Positions 27,701 to 40,100 of a DNA stretch of 64,000 nt are shown piece by piece. Location: the NCBI GenBank assembly GCA_023333565.1, contig JAJKFH010001182.1, positions 682,001 to 746,000 on the forward strand, read 5' to 3'. The notes beneath the pieces are model-generated. The model was not told where the DNA came from, searched no databases, and saw only the letters and a program-made list of their open reading frames with translations. The position numbers and the translations under genes were made by a program. How positions within the stretch are numbered: the first letter of the stretch is position 1; each line of letters begins with the position of its first letter. This DNA is from Puffinus mauretanicus. Its lineage: Eukaryota; Chordata; Aves; Procellariiformes; Procellariidae.

Positions 27701-28917
27701 TGAAGAAGATTAAGGCCAACTTTATCTAGATGAGATTTGGGAAAAGCAAAAGTTTGGGAAGCCAAAGGAACTCAGTAAAAGATAGGAGACTTGACCTTGG
27801 GGCTTCTTTGGGAAGACCAGAAAAGGTTTTATATGTGTGTGAGCCACACAGATAGATATATATGAATATAGGGCAAGAGTGCCCAGTCTGTTAGTTAGAA
27901 AAGGAGGTGGGGAGATCTAGTAGAACCTGTTAATTTAAAAATGAAGGAACCTTTAAAATGACTGATGCTGGCGGAAGCATTGTTTGGCTCTTTGCTTCTG
28001 GTACTGGAGACACAAATCTACCATCAGCTACATACCTATTTATCTCAGCTGTGAGTTCTTAATAGGTAAGGTAGCAATTCCACGAATACACAAGGATTTT
28101 AGGTTAAATGTTAAAGGTTTTCTTTAAAGTCTTTATATAAAAAATTATAAATAGCTGACCTAAGTAGTGACAATAAGAGAATGTGAATATCTAGATACTC
28201 AATTATGCTTATTGTTAGAATCAGATGTTATATCTATAAAAAAGGCAATTGCAAGGAAAAACAAGGCAAATTTAAGGTAGAAAGCACAGAATAGGAAAGA
28301 GAGAAAATATCCAGTCAGTTAGTTTTTTTTTTTTCATTCTGGAGTAATTTCTAAAGAAAACTGTAGGAAACTTCACCATAATATACATTAAAACTTATTG
28401 AAAAAAGCTGTAAGTTTATGGTGCTGTCTGTAACGTATGCTGAATTATCAGGGAGCTAGATGACCTGGTTAGTCTCTTCTGGTTTTATATTTTACCATTT
28501 TATCTTTCGTTTTTCCCAGCTCAAACCTGGTTTTCCCTGATGTCTTTTGAAAATGCAAATTAAAACAGTGCCTGGGAAAAAAAACTACACAAACCTTGAA
28601 GCTGTAGAATGCTGTATAGGTGTATGAAAAGCGGAGTGTTTGTTTTCAGAGAGTGAATTGTTTAGGGACAGATACAATCCACTCTGGGTAAATGAAATCC
28701 TATGTTTGTGCAAATACTGGGTATTTCATAGAAAGGTAAAAGCTCTTTAAACCTTGGCCGTGTGTACCACCAGTAGGTTCAGGTGGACTGAAGATCTATA
28801 AGTTTATGCTTAGAAGATAATCTTTAACAGTGCTTGACAGCACTCAATTATTTAAAACTTTTTGGTTTTAATTTCACATGAGATACATTAAATTAGGAAT
28901 ATCTGCATGTGTGGTGT
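24726..28917 (+). other. Intron sequence downstream of the DIRS-like fragment
   Basis: The first few hundred bases (to about 24950) may be the 3' part of the DIRS-type element, but no terminal repeat is recognisable. The stretch GATGACCTGGTTAGTCTCTT near 28461 resembles the 3' tail of an old CR1 copy. The rest shows no supported gene. Confidence 0.35.
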
Positions 28918-29409
28918 TGTCCTGGTTTCAGATGGGATAGAGTTAATTTTCTTCTTAGAGCTGTGTTTTGGATTTAATATGAGAAGAATGTTGGTAACAC
29001 ACTGATGTTTTAGTTGTTGCTAAGTAGTGTTTATATAGTCAAGGACTTTCATCTTCCCATGCTCTGCCAGGTACACAAGAAGCTGGGAGGGAGCATAGCC
29101 GGGACAGCTGGCCCAGCTGGCCAACGGGGTATTCCATACCATATGACGACATACTCAGTATATAAATAGGAGGTGTGGTCCAGGAAGTAACGATCACTGC
29201 TTGGGTATCAGTCAGCGGGTGGTGAGCAATTGCATTGTGCATCACTCATTTTGTATATTCTACCTTTCCGCCTTCCCCCTTCCTTTTCTGTTCTGTTAAA
29301 ATGTCTTTATCTCTTTTTTTCTGATTCTTTCCCCCATCCCACTGGGGGGGGCGGGGAGTGAGCGAGTGGCTGCTTGGTGTTTGGCTGCCTGCCAGGTGAA
29401 ACCACAACA
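28918..29409 (+). mobile_element. Solo LTR, avian ERVL-type
   Basis: 492-bp LTR beginning TGTCCTGGTTTCAGATGGGA and ending GGTGAAACCACAACA. It contains a TATA box (TATAAATAGG at 29161), a pyrimidine-rich segment near 29260-29340 and the G-rich run GGGGGGGGCGGGG near 29345. This architecture is widespread in Neoaves genomes. Flanking 5-mers GGTGT (28913-28917) and GTTGT (29410-29414) differ at one base, consistent with an aged 5-bp target duplication. No internal retroviral genes remain. It shares 5' and 3' ends with the copy at 61658-62230. Confidence 0.88.
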
Positions 29410-29489
29410 GTTGTTTACCAGCTTTATGCTAGGAGATAGATTTTAGAAATACCATATTTTTTGGTTTTATTCTCATATTCCTTTGAAAC

Positions 29490-31875
29490 ACAGACTCACA
29501 GAATCGCAGAATGGTTGAGGCTGGAAGGGACCTTTGAAGGTCATCTGGTCCAATAGCCTCTGTGCAAGCAGGGCCATGTACGGCCAGTTGCCCAGGATCA
29601 TGTCCAGACAGCTTTTGAGTATCTCCCAAGAATGGAGACTCCACAGCCTTTCTGGACCTGTTCCAGTGCTCAGTCACCCTCACAGGAAGAAAGTGTTTTC
29701 TGATGTTCAGAGGGAACCTCCTGTGTTTCCATCTGTGTCCATTGCCTCTTGTCATGTCACTGGGCACCACTGAGAAGAGCCTGGCTCTGTCCTCTTTGCA
29801 CCCTCCCTTCAGGTATCTATATACATTAATGAGATCCCCTGCCGAGCCTTCTCTTCCCCTAGGCTAAACAGTCGCAGTACTCTCAGCCTTTGCTGATATG
29901 TAAGATGCTCCAGGCCTTTAATCATCTTCATAGCCCTTTGTTGGATGCTCTCCAGTATGTCTCTCTTGTACTGAGTAGCCCAGAACTGGACACAAAACTC
30001 CAGGTGTGGCCTCACCAGTGCTGAGTAGAGGGGACGAACACCTCCCTTGACTTGCTGGCAATACTTGGTCTAACACAGCCTAGGATACCATTAGCCTTCT
30101 TTGCAGCAAGGGCACATTGCTGGCTCATGTTCAACTTGGACTTCCAGGTCCCTTTCTGCAAAGCTGCCTTCCAACTGGATGGCCCCCAGTGTAGACTGGT
30201 GCCTGGGGTTGTTCCTCCCCAGGTGCAGGAGTTTTCACTTCTCCTTGCTGAACTTTTGTGTGCCCATTTTTCCAGCCTGTTGAGGTCCCTCTGCATGGCA
30301 GCATGACCCTCTGGTATATCAGCCACTCCTCCCAGTTGGTGTCATCTGCAAACTTGCTGAGGGTACACTCTCATCGAGACCATTAATGAAGATGTTAAAC
30401 GGAACTGGCCTAGTACTGACTCCTGAGATAGATCACTAGTTACTAGCCTCCAACTAGACTTTGTGCCACTGATCACCACGCTCCGGGCCTGGCTATTCAG
30501 CCAGTTTTCAATCTACTTCATTGTCTGCTTATCCAGCCCACACATCAAGCGCTTGTCTACAGCTTGTCCCATAACAGTATCTTATGGGAGTGTCAAAGGC
30601 CTTACTGAAGTCCAGGTAGACAATATCCACTGCTCTCTCCTCATCTACCAGGCCAATCATTTCTTCATAGAAGTTTATCAGGTTGGTCAAGGATGACTTC
30701 CCTTTGGTGGAGCCATGCTGAGTAGTCCTGATGAATTTTTTGTCCATAATGTGCTTGGATTAGCTGCTCCATCACCTTCCCAAGAATTGAGATGAGGTCG
30801 ACTGGCCTGTGATTCCCTGAGTTCTCCTTCTTGCCCTTCTTGATGATAGGAGTGACATTTGCTTTCCTCGAATCTTTCCCCCAACTTCTCCCAGTCGCCA
30901 TGATTGATCAAAGATTATTGAGAGTGACCTTGCAATGACATCTGCCAGCTCCCTCAGCACTTGTGGGTGCATCCCATCAGGGCCCGTGGACTTATGTACG
31001 TCCAGTTTGCTTAAGTATTTCCAGACCTGATCCTCTTCCACCAAGGGTACATCTTCCTTGTTCCAACCTTACCCCCCTGGTCTCTGGGACCTGGGATTCC
31101 TGAAGGCTGGTCTTGTTAGTAAAGACTGAGGCAAAGAAGGCATTCAGCACCTCAGGCTTTTCCATGTCTGTGTAACCAGGTCCCCCATCTCGGTGAGCAG
31201 TGGGCCCACATTTTCCCTAGTCTTCCATTTGTCACCTGTGTACTTGTAGAAGGTCTTCTTGTTGTCTTTGACATCCCTGGCCAGATTTAGTTGCATTTCG
31301 GCTTTAGCTTTCCTAACTTCGTCTCTGAATGCTCAGACTTTGTTTCTGTGTTCCTGCCAGGTTACCCGTCCTTGCTTCCACTCTCTGTAGGCTTCATTTT
31401 GTGTTTGAGTTTGGCTAGGAGCTCCTTGCTCATCCATGCAGACCTCCTGGCATTTTTTTTCAACTCTCTTGAGCATGGAGGAGCTTGAATATTAACCAGC
31501 TTTCTTGGGCCGCATTTCCATCGAGGGTCTTACCCATGGGACTCTTCCAAGCAGATCTTTGAAGAGGCGAAAGTCTGCTCTCCTGAAGTCCAGGGCTGTG
31601 AGTTTGCTTTTCACCCTCCTCCCTGCCCTCAGGATTCTGAACTCCAGCACCTCATGGTCACTGCAGCCAAGGCCACCTTTGACCTTCACATTCCCAACAA
31701 GCCCCTTCTTTTTAGTGAGTATGAGATCCAGCAGAGCACCTCTTCTCTTTGGCTCCTCTATCACTTGGAGGAGAAAGTTATCATCAGTGCACTCCAGGAA
31801 CCTCCTGGATTGCTTGAAACGCTGATGAAAGTGATATCTACCCCAGATATTGGTTTGTCCTTGTCAAAACTGGGG
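29490..31875 (-). mobile_element. CR1 LINE, long antisense copy
   Basis: About 2.4 kb of CR1 on the minus strand. Its 3' end is at the left (CACAGAATCGCAGAATGG near 29497 on the plus strand). Moving 5'-ward on the minus strand it shows the C-terminal region ([20 protein letters not shown]), the catalytic FADD at 30341-30352, [13 protein letters not shown] near 30630, STGPDGMHPQVLRELADVIA near 30950, and the end of the endonuclease domain (GALLDLILTKKKGLVGNVKV) near 31690. Numerous frameshifts and deletions make it inactive. It lies 80 bp from the solo LTR. The right boundary is where similarity fades and is approximate. Confidence 0.92.
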
Positions 31876-32424
31876 CAATATTCCCATTACTCCAGGATTT
31901 ATGAGTGAGCTTTGTACCAGCATTTCTTAAGGAGCTTCACTTTTTCCTGTCAACATTATTTTGCTTATAATAACTGTATTAATTAACTGTCTTTTTATTC
32001 TTATCATATTGGCATTTCCAAATAAGTAAAAACTATAAAAATACATTAGTGTGCAATTCATATAATTTATTGAACAAAGAATAGAAATTAATTTCTACAC
32101 AGCTGTTCTAACGTTATCTGTTCTCCCTAGGAATAGGTGACTGCACAATCAGTATAAAAATGAATTAATGACAAAAGAAACTATATTTTACACATTATAT
32201 GTGTGTTTGTATAAAATATGAATACAATGGGATGTGGATTTCATCATGTTATATAAAAGGAGCTGTGTATAACCTGAATTTGGCTTTATCATAACATTAG
32301 TATTCCCCTACATCTTGTTGAGGGGTTTTTTATGCTTCATATGGATATATCAGAAGGTGTTGTAGGCTGCTGACTTTTCTACAGAATTAATCTTAACTTT
32401 GATCCCTTTTATCATACTGTGCAG
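31876..32424 (+). other. End of the giant intron
   Basis: AT-rich intron sequence leading to the acceptor ATCATACTGTGCAG at 32424. No other feature seen. Confidence 0.6.
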
Positions 32425-32519
32425 GAGTTCTGAAGAAAGCTAGTGGGGAGCTTTTAATAGGAGAAACTAGAGCAAATGAAACCAGTGTGCTTCCTGAACA
32501 GTTACTTCAGGTAGAAGAG
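32425..32519 (+). CDS. KIAA0825: KIAA0825-like protein, internal exon
   Basis: 95-nt exon. Its first two bases complete a Gly codon begun in the 1540-1618 exon; it then reads VLKKASGELLIGETRANETS to QLLQVEE, ending on a codon boundary. The acceptor is CTGTGCAG and the donor is GAG|GTGAGT, a near-perfect consensus. The peptide is hydrophilic and acidic with helix-forming character. It joins in frame to the next exon, which opens PILLNFGWRNAFKD. It is too short to recognise alone and is assigned by phase and position. Confidence 0.72.
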
Positions 32520-34251
32520 GTGAGTATGAAAAGAGTCTTACATTTTGTAGGGGATTTTCTTTTGTCTGTGTCTCCGGTGTAGTCTGTCACCATGTTCATT
32601 ATAAACACCCCATAGTTTCATTATTTAGCTACTGCAATTAATTTTAGGTGCAAAGTCTCAGTTAAAATGGAATAAAATCTTACAGCATTCATGAAGAAGT
32701 AGTTGTTCTTTAACATTTAGTAACAGAACGGATTTAACATCAGAAGTATAAGATACTTCATAACAAAACAATAAAAAAATGCTAAAATATTATAGCCTTC
32801 TTCAGTATTAAATATTTTCTCAAATACAGCAGAATCTTAAAAAAATCTATCAAGTTCTTAGCATTTGATCATATGATGCTGGGATGTATTGGGATAAGTG
32901 TTCACACGATGTCTGGTTTCTCTGATGCCAACAAACTACTGTGTAGTAAGCACTGTGCTTTGTAGAATGTATGTACAAGATTAAGTTTTATTCTGGCTTC
33001 CATTTACTACTAAACATATTTGTATTATTGAATTTATGGGACCTAAATGTTCTAATAAGTCTGATACTTTGTGACAGTGGAATTTAATTTCCTAATGCCT
33101 CAATTTTAATGCTCAAATGACTTTTTTAAATGTACTTTGAATCGGTTTGCTAGACTAATGTTCCTATATCTTATAGATTACAAAGAAAAATATTTTGAGA
33201 AGATTGAGCTTTACTTGAACAAGATTAAAAAAAAAAAAACAACAGGGATTGCAAAAATGCGTGTCCTGAGGGGCTGCCTCTGTGCTCACTGGAGTTGGGT
33301 GTTGGGAGTGGGGAAGGGGAAAGGAAGGAGGAGGCAACTTCTAAATTGGAGTAAGCTGGAAGGGCTCCACTTCATAGCCCTTCATTGTCTTCCAATTTAG
33401 TATTATAGCTGCAACTTGTTAGGAATCCTTCTTTTCTTTTCTCCTACTCGCCCTCATAGTGGGGATCTTTACTGTACATCTTACGTCATTAAAATATTTC
33501 TCTTACAGTGGTGCAATTCTCAGTTGGCCACTTCTGGTAAGGTTTAAGTCTGCTGTATGTCATATGAGCAATGCAGAGCAAGATTAGTGGAAAAGTAATG
33601 ATGTCCTACTGTGTCTACTTCTCGCAACTGTTATGCTTCAGATAACTTCAGAAGTCTCTGTTTACAGAAGGCAGGGAACTGATGTAAACCATAGTAAAAG
33701 CCAGCATTGGCTAAAAACAAGAAATCTCTATTTAAACATTTCAATCTTTGCTTAATCCAGCTCTAGAGAAGTGGAATCCAGTGTGGTAGTGTTAAAACCG
33801 GCTTCTCTAAATGTTTTCCATTAATATTCATGGTTAGTAGCTTCCAGTTGTTACCTTGCAGTGAAAATTATTATGGGGTATCCATTGCTGGATTACTTGT
33901 TAAACTATTGAAAATGGTTATAAATGTATTTGACTTTGTTCAATAGGTTCTGTTAAAGATTATAAGTAATGTAAAGATGAAGCATGGCTTTTAAAAAGCA
34001 GTTTTGTTTAACCAGGGTATTTTATAAATTTGATGGCAAATCTAATATTGTTATGCGTATTCATTTTTGTTGAGTGTATATACTGCTTTTAATATGATTT
34101 CAAGGCTAGCAGACTATATTTTAAGTTATTAAAATGAATTTCAAAAGATGATGGTGTCCTTTAATTTAATTATGGATGTTTGTATAAGTTTCAGACAATA
34201 ACAACACTCAATAATGAATTTGGATTGATTTAATGTAAATATGTATTTCAG
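32520..34251 (+). other. Intron (1.7 kb)
   Basis: AT-rich intron with a short A-run at about 33227-33239. No recognised repeat or gene. Confidence 0.6.
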
Positions 34252-34479
34252 CCTATTTTACTGAATTTTGGCTGGAGGAATGCATTTAAAGACCTGTCGT
34301 CTTCTGTGGCTCACTGTATAACAATAGCAATCGAGGATTTTTCAACTAAAATTCTTCAACATGAGCAGAAAGAAGAGTTTTCAGCTGCAGGCTATGCAAT
34401 GAGTCTTGTAAACAACCAGCAAATGAGGGAGTCCTGCGGAGCAGTCCAACAGGAGGAGCAACCAAAACGAATTGCTAAG
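34252..34479 (+). CDS. KIAA0825: KIAA0825-like protein, internal exon
   Basis: 228-nt, 76-codon exon in phase 0 at both ends, after a TATTTCAG acceptor. It reads PILLNFGWRNAFKDLSSSVA, then HCITIAIEDFSTKILQHEQK, then QPKRIAK. It has alternating hydrophobic and polar positions typical of helical repeat or tethering-type proteins. The 3' boundary is notable. The only exon end that keeps the frame into 35469 with a good consensus is AAG|GCAGGT, a GC donor. The nearby GT donor CAG|GTATCA would shift the frame into a stop. An alternative, AAA|GTTTGA at 34500, would add seven residues but is a poor donor. Confidence 0.8.
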
Positions 34480-35468
34480 GCAGGTATCAAAAGATCTAAA
34501 GTTTGAGGGGAGACAGAATGCCAAGGCTGTTTGCCATCTACACTTTGAAGTACTTACAGTACCATTAATATTCTATATCTTATATAAATGGAATTAAGAA
34601 GAAAGTGAGAGGCATTACAATATGAGGCTGAACAGAGCTTTATACAATAGCCCATAGTCTATACTTGAAAGAATTAACTTTTAAACTTCGCTGGCATTAT
34701 TTTTTTCATCCAAAAGGTTCTAAAATATTCTGATTAGTATCTGCTCTGTTACTAAGTGGTTCGATGGGAAAATGCGGGAAGCTTTGAAGCATAGCTATAA
34801 AGAGATTTCCTGTATTCATATCCTTAGACATGCCATTTAACTAATCAACCTAACCAATAATACGGCCAAATTAGAGTTCTTTGATTTGGCTGAAAGGTCA
34901 TTTATGATGATTAATTAAATTGTTTTTCTAAAAGAATATGTGTTTGAAAGTTTTTTTTTATTTAGTAAGCTTTGCAGCTGTTCTAGCAAATTTGAAATGC
35001 TATTAATGAATGTTTGCTTGAAATAACACATAAGCTTTTGGGAGATCATTTTAGGGAGATCAATGTATGAATTTACTGAGAGATGACAAGTTTGTTTTCA
35101 AATTCAGTATAAAGAAATGTATTTGTATGTTTTTCAAAATAAATTAGTTTAGAAAATGATCTTTGATTACAAGGAATTAACCTTATGCTTTGAATATACA
35201 TCTAATGAAATCATAAACAAAATGAAGGCATTACTAGCATAAGATGGTTTTACCAAAAAAAAATTATGCAGCTTTAAAGCAAGAAGGAATGAAATAATAG
35301 TAGATAAACGTTCCTGCCTTGTGTAACAGAATGAAATGTTTGTAAAGCTGATTTAATATATTTATGTTTTGTGCCAATTTCATTATTCAAGAATCTGACC
35401 CTAGTGTGTATAAATTAAATAGTGCCGTCAGAATACAAATAACTTGATGCCACGTTTATTTCTCTCAG
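34480..35468 (+). other. Probable GC-AG intron (1.0 kb)
   Basis: Starts GCAGGT and ends TTTCTCTCAG. AT-rich, with no repeat recognised. The non-canonical start is argued from reading phase only; no transcript evidence is available here. Confidence 0.55.
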
Positions 35469-35734
35469 TTTTGTTCTGACATCATGGAAGAACTTGACAC
35501 ATTGCTTCCATTGGCTCTGGCATGCAGAGATGATTCTCTTCAGGAAATTAGAGCAAACTTTGTAGAGGCCTGCAGCAAAGTGGCAACAGCTGTCCTGGCA
35601 AGACTAGAGGAGAAAAGCAAAGATGTTCCCTCCAAGGCTCCCCTGCAAGACTTGTACACTGCCCTTTCCACAGCGATATATGTCTGTCAGCATTTTGCAA
35701 TGTATAGCAATTTAATGAGAGAAACAAGCAAAAA
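35469..35734 (+). CDS. KIAA0825: KIAA0825-like protein, largest internal exon seen
   Basis: 266-nt exon. It reads [20 protein letters not shown], then [20 protein letters not shown], then [20 protein letters not shown], and ends ETSK plus two bases of a split Lys codon. The acceptor is TTTCTCTCAG and the donor is AAAAA|GTGAGT. The clean codon use and long amphipathic helices make this one of the clearest exons. The segment agrees with my memory of vertebrate KIAA0825 orthologues (DUF4495 region) but was not aligned. Cellular role is unknown; human variants have been associated with extra digits. Confidence 0.85.
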
Positions 35735-36980
35735 GTGAGTCCCTTTTACTTATAATGGTTTAATTCCAACTTAAATAATATAGGACCTCATGCCATATTG
35801 GTGATACAGTATAGTGGTAGTTTTCCAAATTGCATCATATTTTTTAGCACATGCACTGTGTGCTATTTATGGAAAGACCTGAACCAAGGCTATTGATAAT
35901 CCAAAGCAGCCATTACAAAACAAATTATTTATGTTTAAGATCTGCATTTGATTTGCAGATCAATATTTTTTATTTATTAAGCTTGAGTAAATAGGATTGT
36001 CCAGTGAACTGAATGTACTCTGCTGTCATATAAATAGAGGGCTAAGGCCTTAATTTCCTTTTCTGACCTTTGCAATAGCTGAATTTTCATAAAATCTGAT
36101 TTAGCACATAGCAATCTTAGAGGACAGTATAAATATACATTCCTGTGCTTTTTCCTTACGCCATCTATACTCAGAAATGTGAACAAATACATTCAGTGCA
36201 GTTTTAGAATTTATTTTTCATTGCATGCAGAATAAAAATTAGAGAAGATATGAACTAGTAGTGTAAAGTCTAAGGCAGTGTTTGAGCTGGGGGGCAATTT
36301 AACTACATTTGCTGTGCTTTTAGGAGATTTTGACTTAAGATACTAGGGGTCTCTTTATTGGTCCATGTGTTTCTGGCCATATGTAATTTAAAAGTAGAAA
36401 CAGGGCCTTTTGGGAGGGACACCTGAACTAGCACAATTTTCAAGGAATGTATGATTTCTAAGGGATTGTATGCACTGTTGAGCTACTTTCCCTCTGATGT
36501 TTTACTCTCTCCTGCATGAAGTGTATCTTTGTGAATGGGAAGTGTGAGCCAAAATATTGCTCAATAATTCTACTTATGTGTATTATGAAAGAGTTTTAGT
36601 ACATACCTACCAAAAATTATCTCTGGACTCTGTATTTATGTTTTCTTTATCACACTCAGTGCTGATGCAATTATGCTTCAACCCAGAATCTCCCACTAAC
36701 TGAATGACAAATGTACCTTTATCTCAGAAAATAGGATGAAGTAATACATTTCTCAGTGACTTGGTTAAATGAGAATTTATAGATGAGCAGATATATTTAA
36801 AGAACTTGTGAAACAAAGACCAGGTATTTTTCAAAAGTGAATGGTAGGTTCAGACTCCAGGACAGAGAGGAAATGAATGATTGATACCTAATAATCAAAA
36901 CCATTTGCAGTACTGGGGATTGTTACCTCCTACTGCACAGCCTTTCAATCTTTCCCTCTTTGATCATTCTCTCTGAACAG
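35735..36980 (+). other. Intron (1.2 kb)
   Basis: AT-rich phase 2 intron between two strongly supported exons. No other feature seen. Confidence 0.6.
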
Positions 36981-37131
36981 ACCCCTGTTCCTAGTGCCTG
37001 TCCAACAATATCAGGAATTCATCAACGTTCTCCAGTTTCAAGTTACGAACTACTGCGTCAGAGTTTGTGCTACAAGCATTTTACAGGATGCTGAGAGCCA
37101 CCACTGGGATGACTACAAAGCTTTTTATGAG
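36981..37131 (+). CDS. KIAA0825: KIAA0825-like protein, internal exon
   Basis: 151-nt exon. Its first base completes the Lys codon from 35734; then [20 protein letters not shown], then [20 protein letters not shown], then [10 protein letters not shown]. The acceptor is CTCTGAACAG and the donor is GAG|GTGTGA (weaker at +4). It ends in phase 0 and joins [11 protein letters not shown] in the next exon. The [16 protein letters not shown] junction reads as continuous protein, which supports both splice sites. Confidence 0.85.
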
Positions 37132-40100
37132 GTGTGAGGTTAAGTTTACTGTGCCTCCCTTTTGCAAAATGTGTTTTACTGGTTGCCAGCTCTCTGACTA
37201 ATTAGAAGCATAAGAACAGCATTATTTTTACATAAAAATTATTGGAATTTACTATTTTGAAATATCTATTATTGCCGGCAAATGTCTCTGTAGAAATGAT
37301 GTAGGAAAACATAGTCATTTAAAGATGAGATAAATCTTTACCATGCAGCGTTTGTGTCATTTGCTTAATAAAATATTGTGTGTCAAGTTCAAGACACTTA
37401 TATAAAACTCAGTAAAGAAGACACCGTCACTTTAACTCTTCTTCCTATAGAAAGTGTGACATATGAAAATATAAGTCAGCTATTTTTCTCCTGGAAATTT
37501 TTTATTTGATTCTTTGATTTTTATTTTCAATTCGTTCACCTTCTTACCTTTTGTGAGTGAAGGATGTAACAATGAAAGATGATCAATATAGTTACCTTCA
37601 GCATTCAACAATATATTTCTGAAATAACTAGTGTCATTTCACCTGCATTTTGAAGTCACAGGTCTGCTCTTAAACTGTAATTCTTACGATTCTGTGAAAA
37701 AAACCCTAAGGATCAAGTGAATTATTGTAATTTATTGGGGTTTTTTCTTTATCCCAGATGAAGATAGACTGATTTATACTGTTTGAAATTATTTTCACCT
37801 AATTTCAGCTTGAAGTGAAAGTATTACATGTTTTTTATCAATAATAACTGAGATCTCCTGGAGACAAAGTCCTGCCCTTCCTTATATCATTTGCTGTGTG
37901 AGAGAATTAGGGTGTTTTTGTTAAGCATTTTCTAGAATTCTTACATGAGAGAAAACTCTGTGTGATACATAGAGTTTGATACATATATTCTACAGGTGTA
38001 ATATAAAAAGCTGCTGAGTCAGTGACAAAAATTAGTACTGGACAGGTGATGCAGACCTTAATATGAGTAATCTGTCAAAAAGCCCATCCCTCAAAGACAA
38101 GTAAATAAGTGTTTTGTTTGAATGTGAGCCCAGATGTCCTGGCTTGATAAGAAGGTAAGAAATATAGTGGCTTTTGGCAGCTGATAAATCATTATATGAT
38201 CTTCACTGTCAGTAGTCCATATGGTGATGTGTCCTGTTTATTAGTAACCCAATAACTATTCACCATGGAGGAAACCTATTTGTGAGGAATAGCTGTCTCT
38301 CAAGAAGAAAGAGTATGGATTAGCTAAACAATTTCATCATTACTGATCAGAACTGATGTAGTGTGTAGGAAGGGCTGAAGAAAGCTGGTATCTCAGCTCT
38401 GTACGCTTGAGTGGGAAGTACGTCATTTTACATCATCACTCTGCTCTTTTTACCGGGCCATGGGCCATGGTCCAAGGATGGATCATGATCTACTCAGAGT
38501 GCCTTAATAGTGGTAACTGGAACTAAAAGAGAAGCCAGAAGACCGATTATGATTCGAGGGTAAACACAGATTATACTCATTGTGAGATCACAGAAAGTTT
38601 TGAATATCTTTTAGGAAAGTTAAGCAGAGATTTTGTGAGACACAAGTAGTGAATTTGTGGTGGGTGATGTGAGATCTGAGCTGAGCTCTAAGAGCACAGT
38701 TCCCATTCAGCGCTTGGAGTCCAAGCTCTCTGGGTTCAGGATCTCGCTGGTCGAGGGCACTGAACACCCACTGTGCCAGCGCTCCAGATTGCCTTTTCGA
38801 ACGGGGCTTTTAGTGTAGCAGACATCTGCTGTAGCTTCGGGAACTTATGTTTTCTAATAGTCAAAGAATAAAGAATTGTCTGTTCAAGGATAATATTGAG
38901 TGGCTTATGTAATAAAGCGCAGCTGCTTGTTTCCTGATATATAAGCTAAATAAAAGCTCACATCTGTTTGTGTTATACGAAGCCTGCAAAAATAGCAGAT
39001 GTTTACAAGTAGAATTGTCTAGAAATGGCAACAAATGGAAAAACAGGTCCGAAAAGGGGAATGAATCTCATTTAAATCTTCTGTGAAGCTGTTGCTTCTG
39101 CAGTGGAGGTACAATGTTAGAAAAGGGGTATTATTCAATTTACTGCTTTAAATTAAATAAAGCAGAGAAAATGAAGCAATTTGTGTTTATAGTTATGTAG
39201 TTAAAAAGTAAAACTTGCCAACATTCAGTTACTTAAAAAAATAAATACCCTACTTTAGAAAGTCAATTTAGAATTATATTTCTGGTTGTTAAGTCTGCAT
39301 GGTTTTTGAAAATTTAAAATTTATTTTTGTAAATTAAAGATACAACCAAAATAAATTAGCTTCCATTAGGCATTCAAATTAATTATTTTTTTCCTGGTAA
39401 GTTTATTCTGTAACAGTTGAAATGTTTTTGCAAAGAAGGGGAAATGTTAGTAAAATGTCTGTAGGGTAGGGTTAGGGGTTTATTTCTGGATAAGTTCTAC
39501 TGGAATGTACCTCAAATGTAGTCATGGTAATATATCCAAGAAACTCAGACTTACAGAAATGTATTAACGTTTGAGTTATGCAAAGTAATGAAGTTATGTT
39601 ATGAGTTGAGCTATGAAGTAAACTTTTACTTTCTTATGATGATGTTTTAGTATATCATGGAATAATATTGTCATTTTATTTCATACAAGAAAAATAGGAA
39701 AATATTTTAATATGTCCATTATTTTATTATATGCATTTTTGGTCAATATAAGGCAATCCTATTTTATCTGTGTGGAAACACTTGGCAAGTACTTGATTGT
39801 TCAAAATACCAGAGTGATTGTTTTTGGTTTGCCTGTTGAAATATGCTTAAAACAGTTATAAGATGTCCATGGTGGTATGTACAAAGAAAATTAGGCATAT
39901 AATTTTCTTTTGAAACTTATCTGTATTACATTTTTCTCTTCTGCATTAGTGAAACTTAGAAAATTGGACGTCTTGATAATTTGTTTTTCTTTTGTTTTTT
40001 TAAATAAGATTTTAAAGATGGCTATGCCAATCATAAATTTAATGACTAGAGCAGTGGTCACAAGTTTGGTACTATTGTTCTTTGTCATAATTTACCACTT

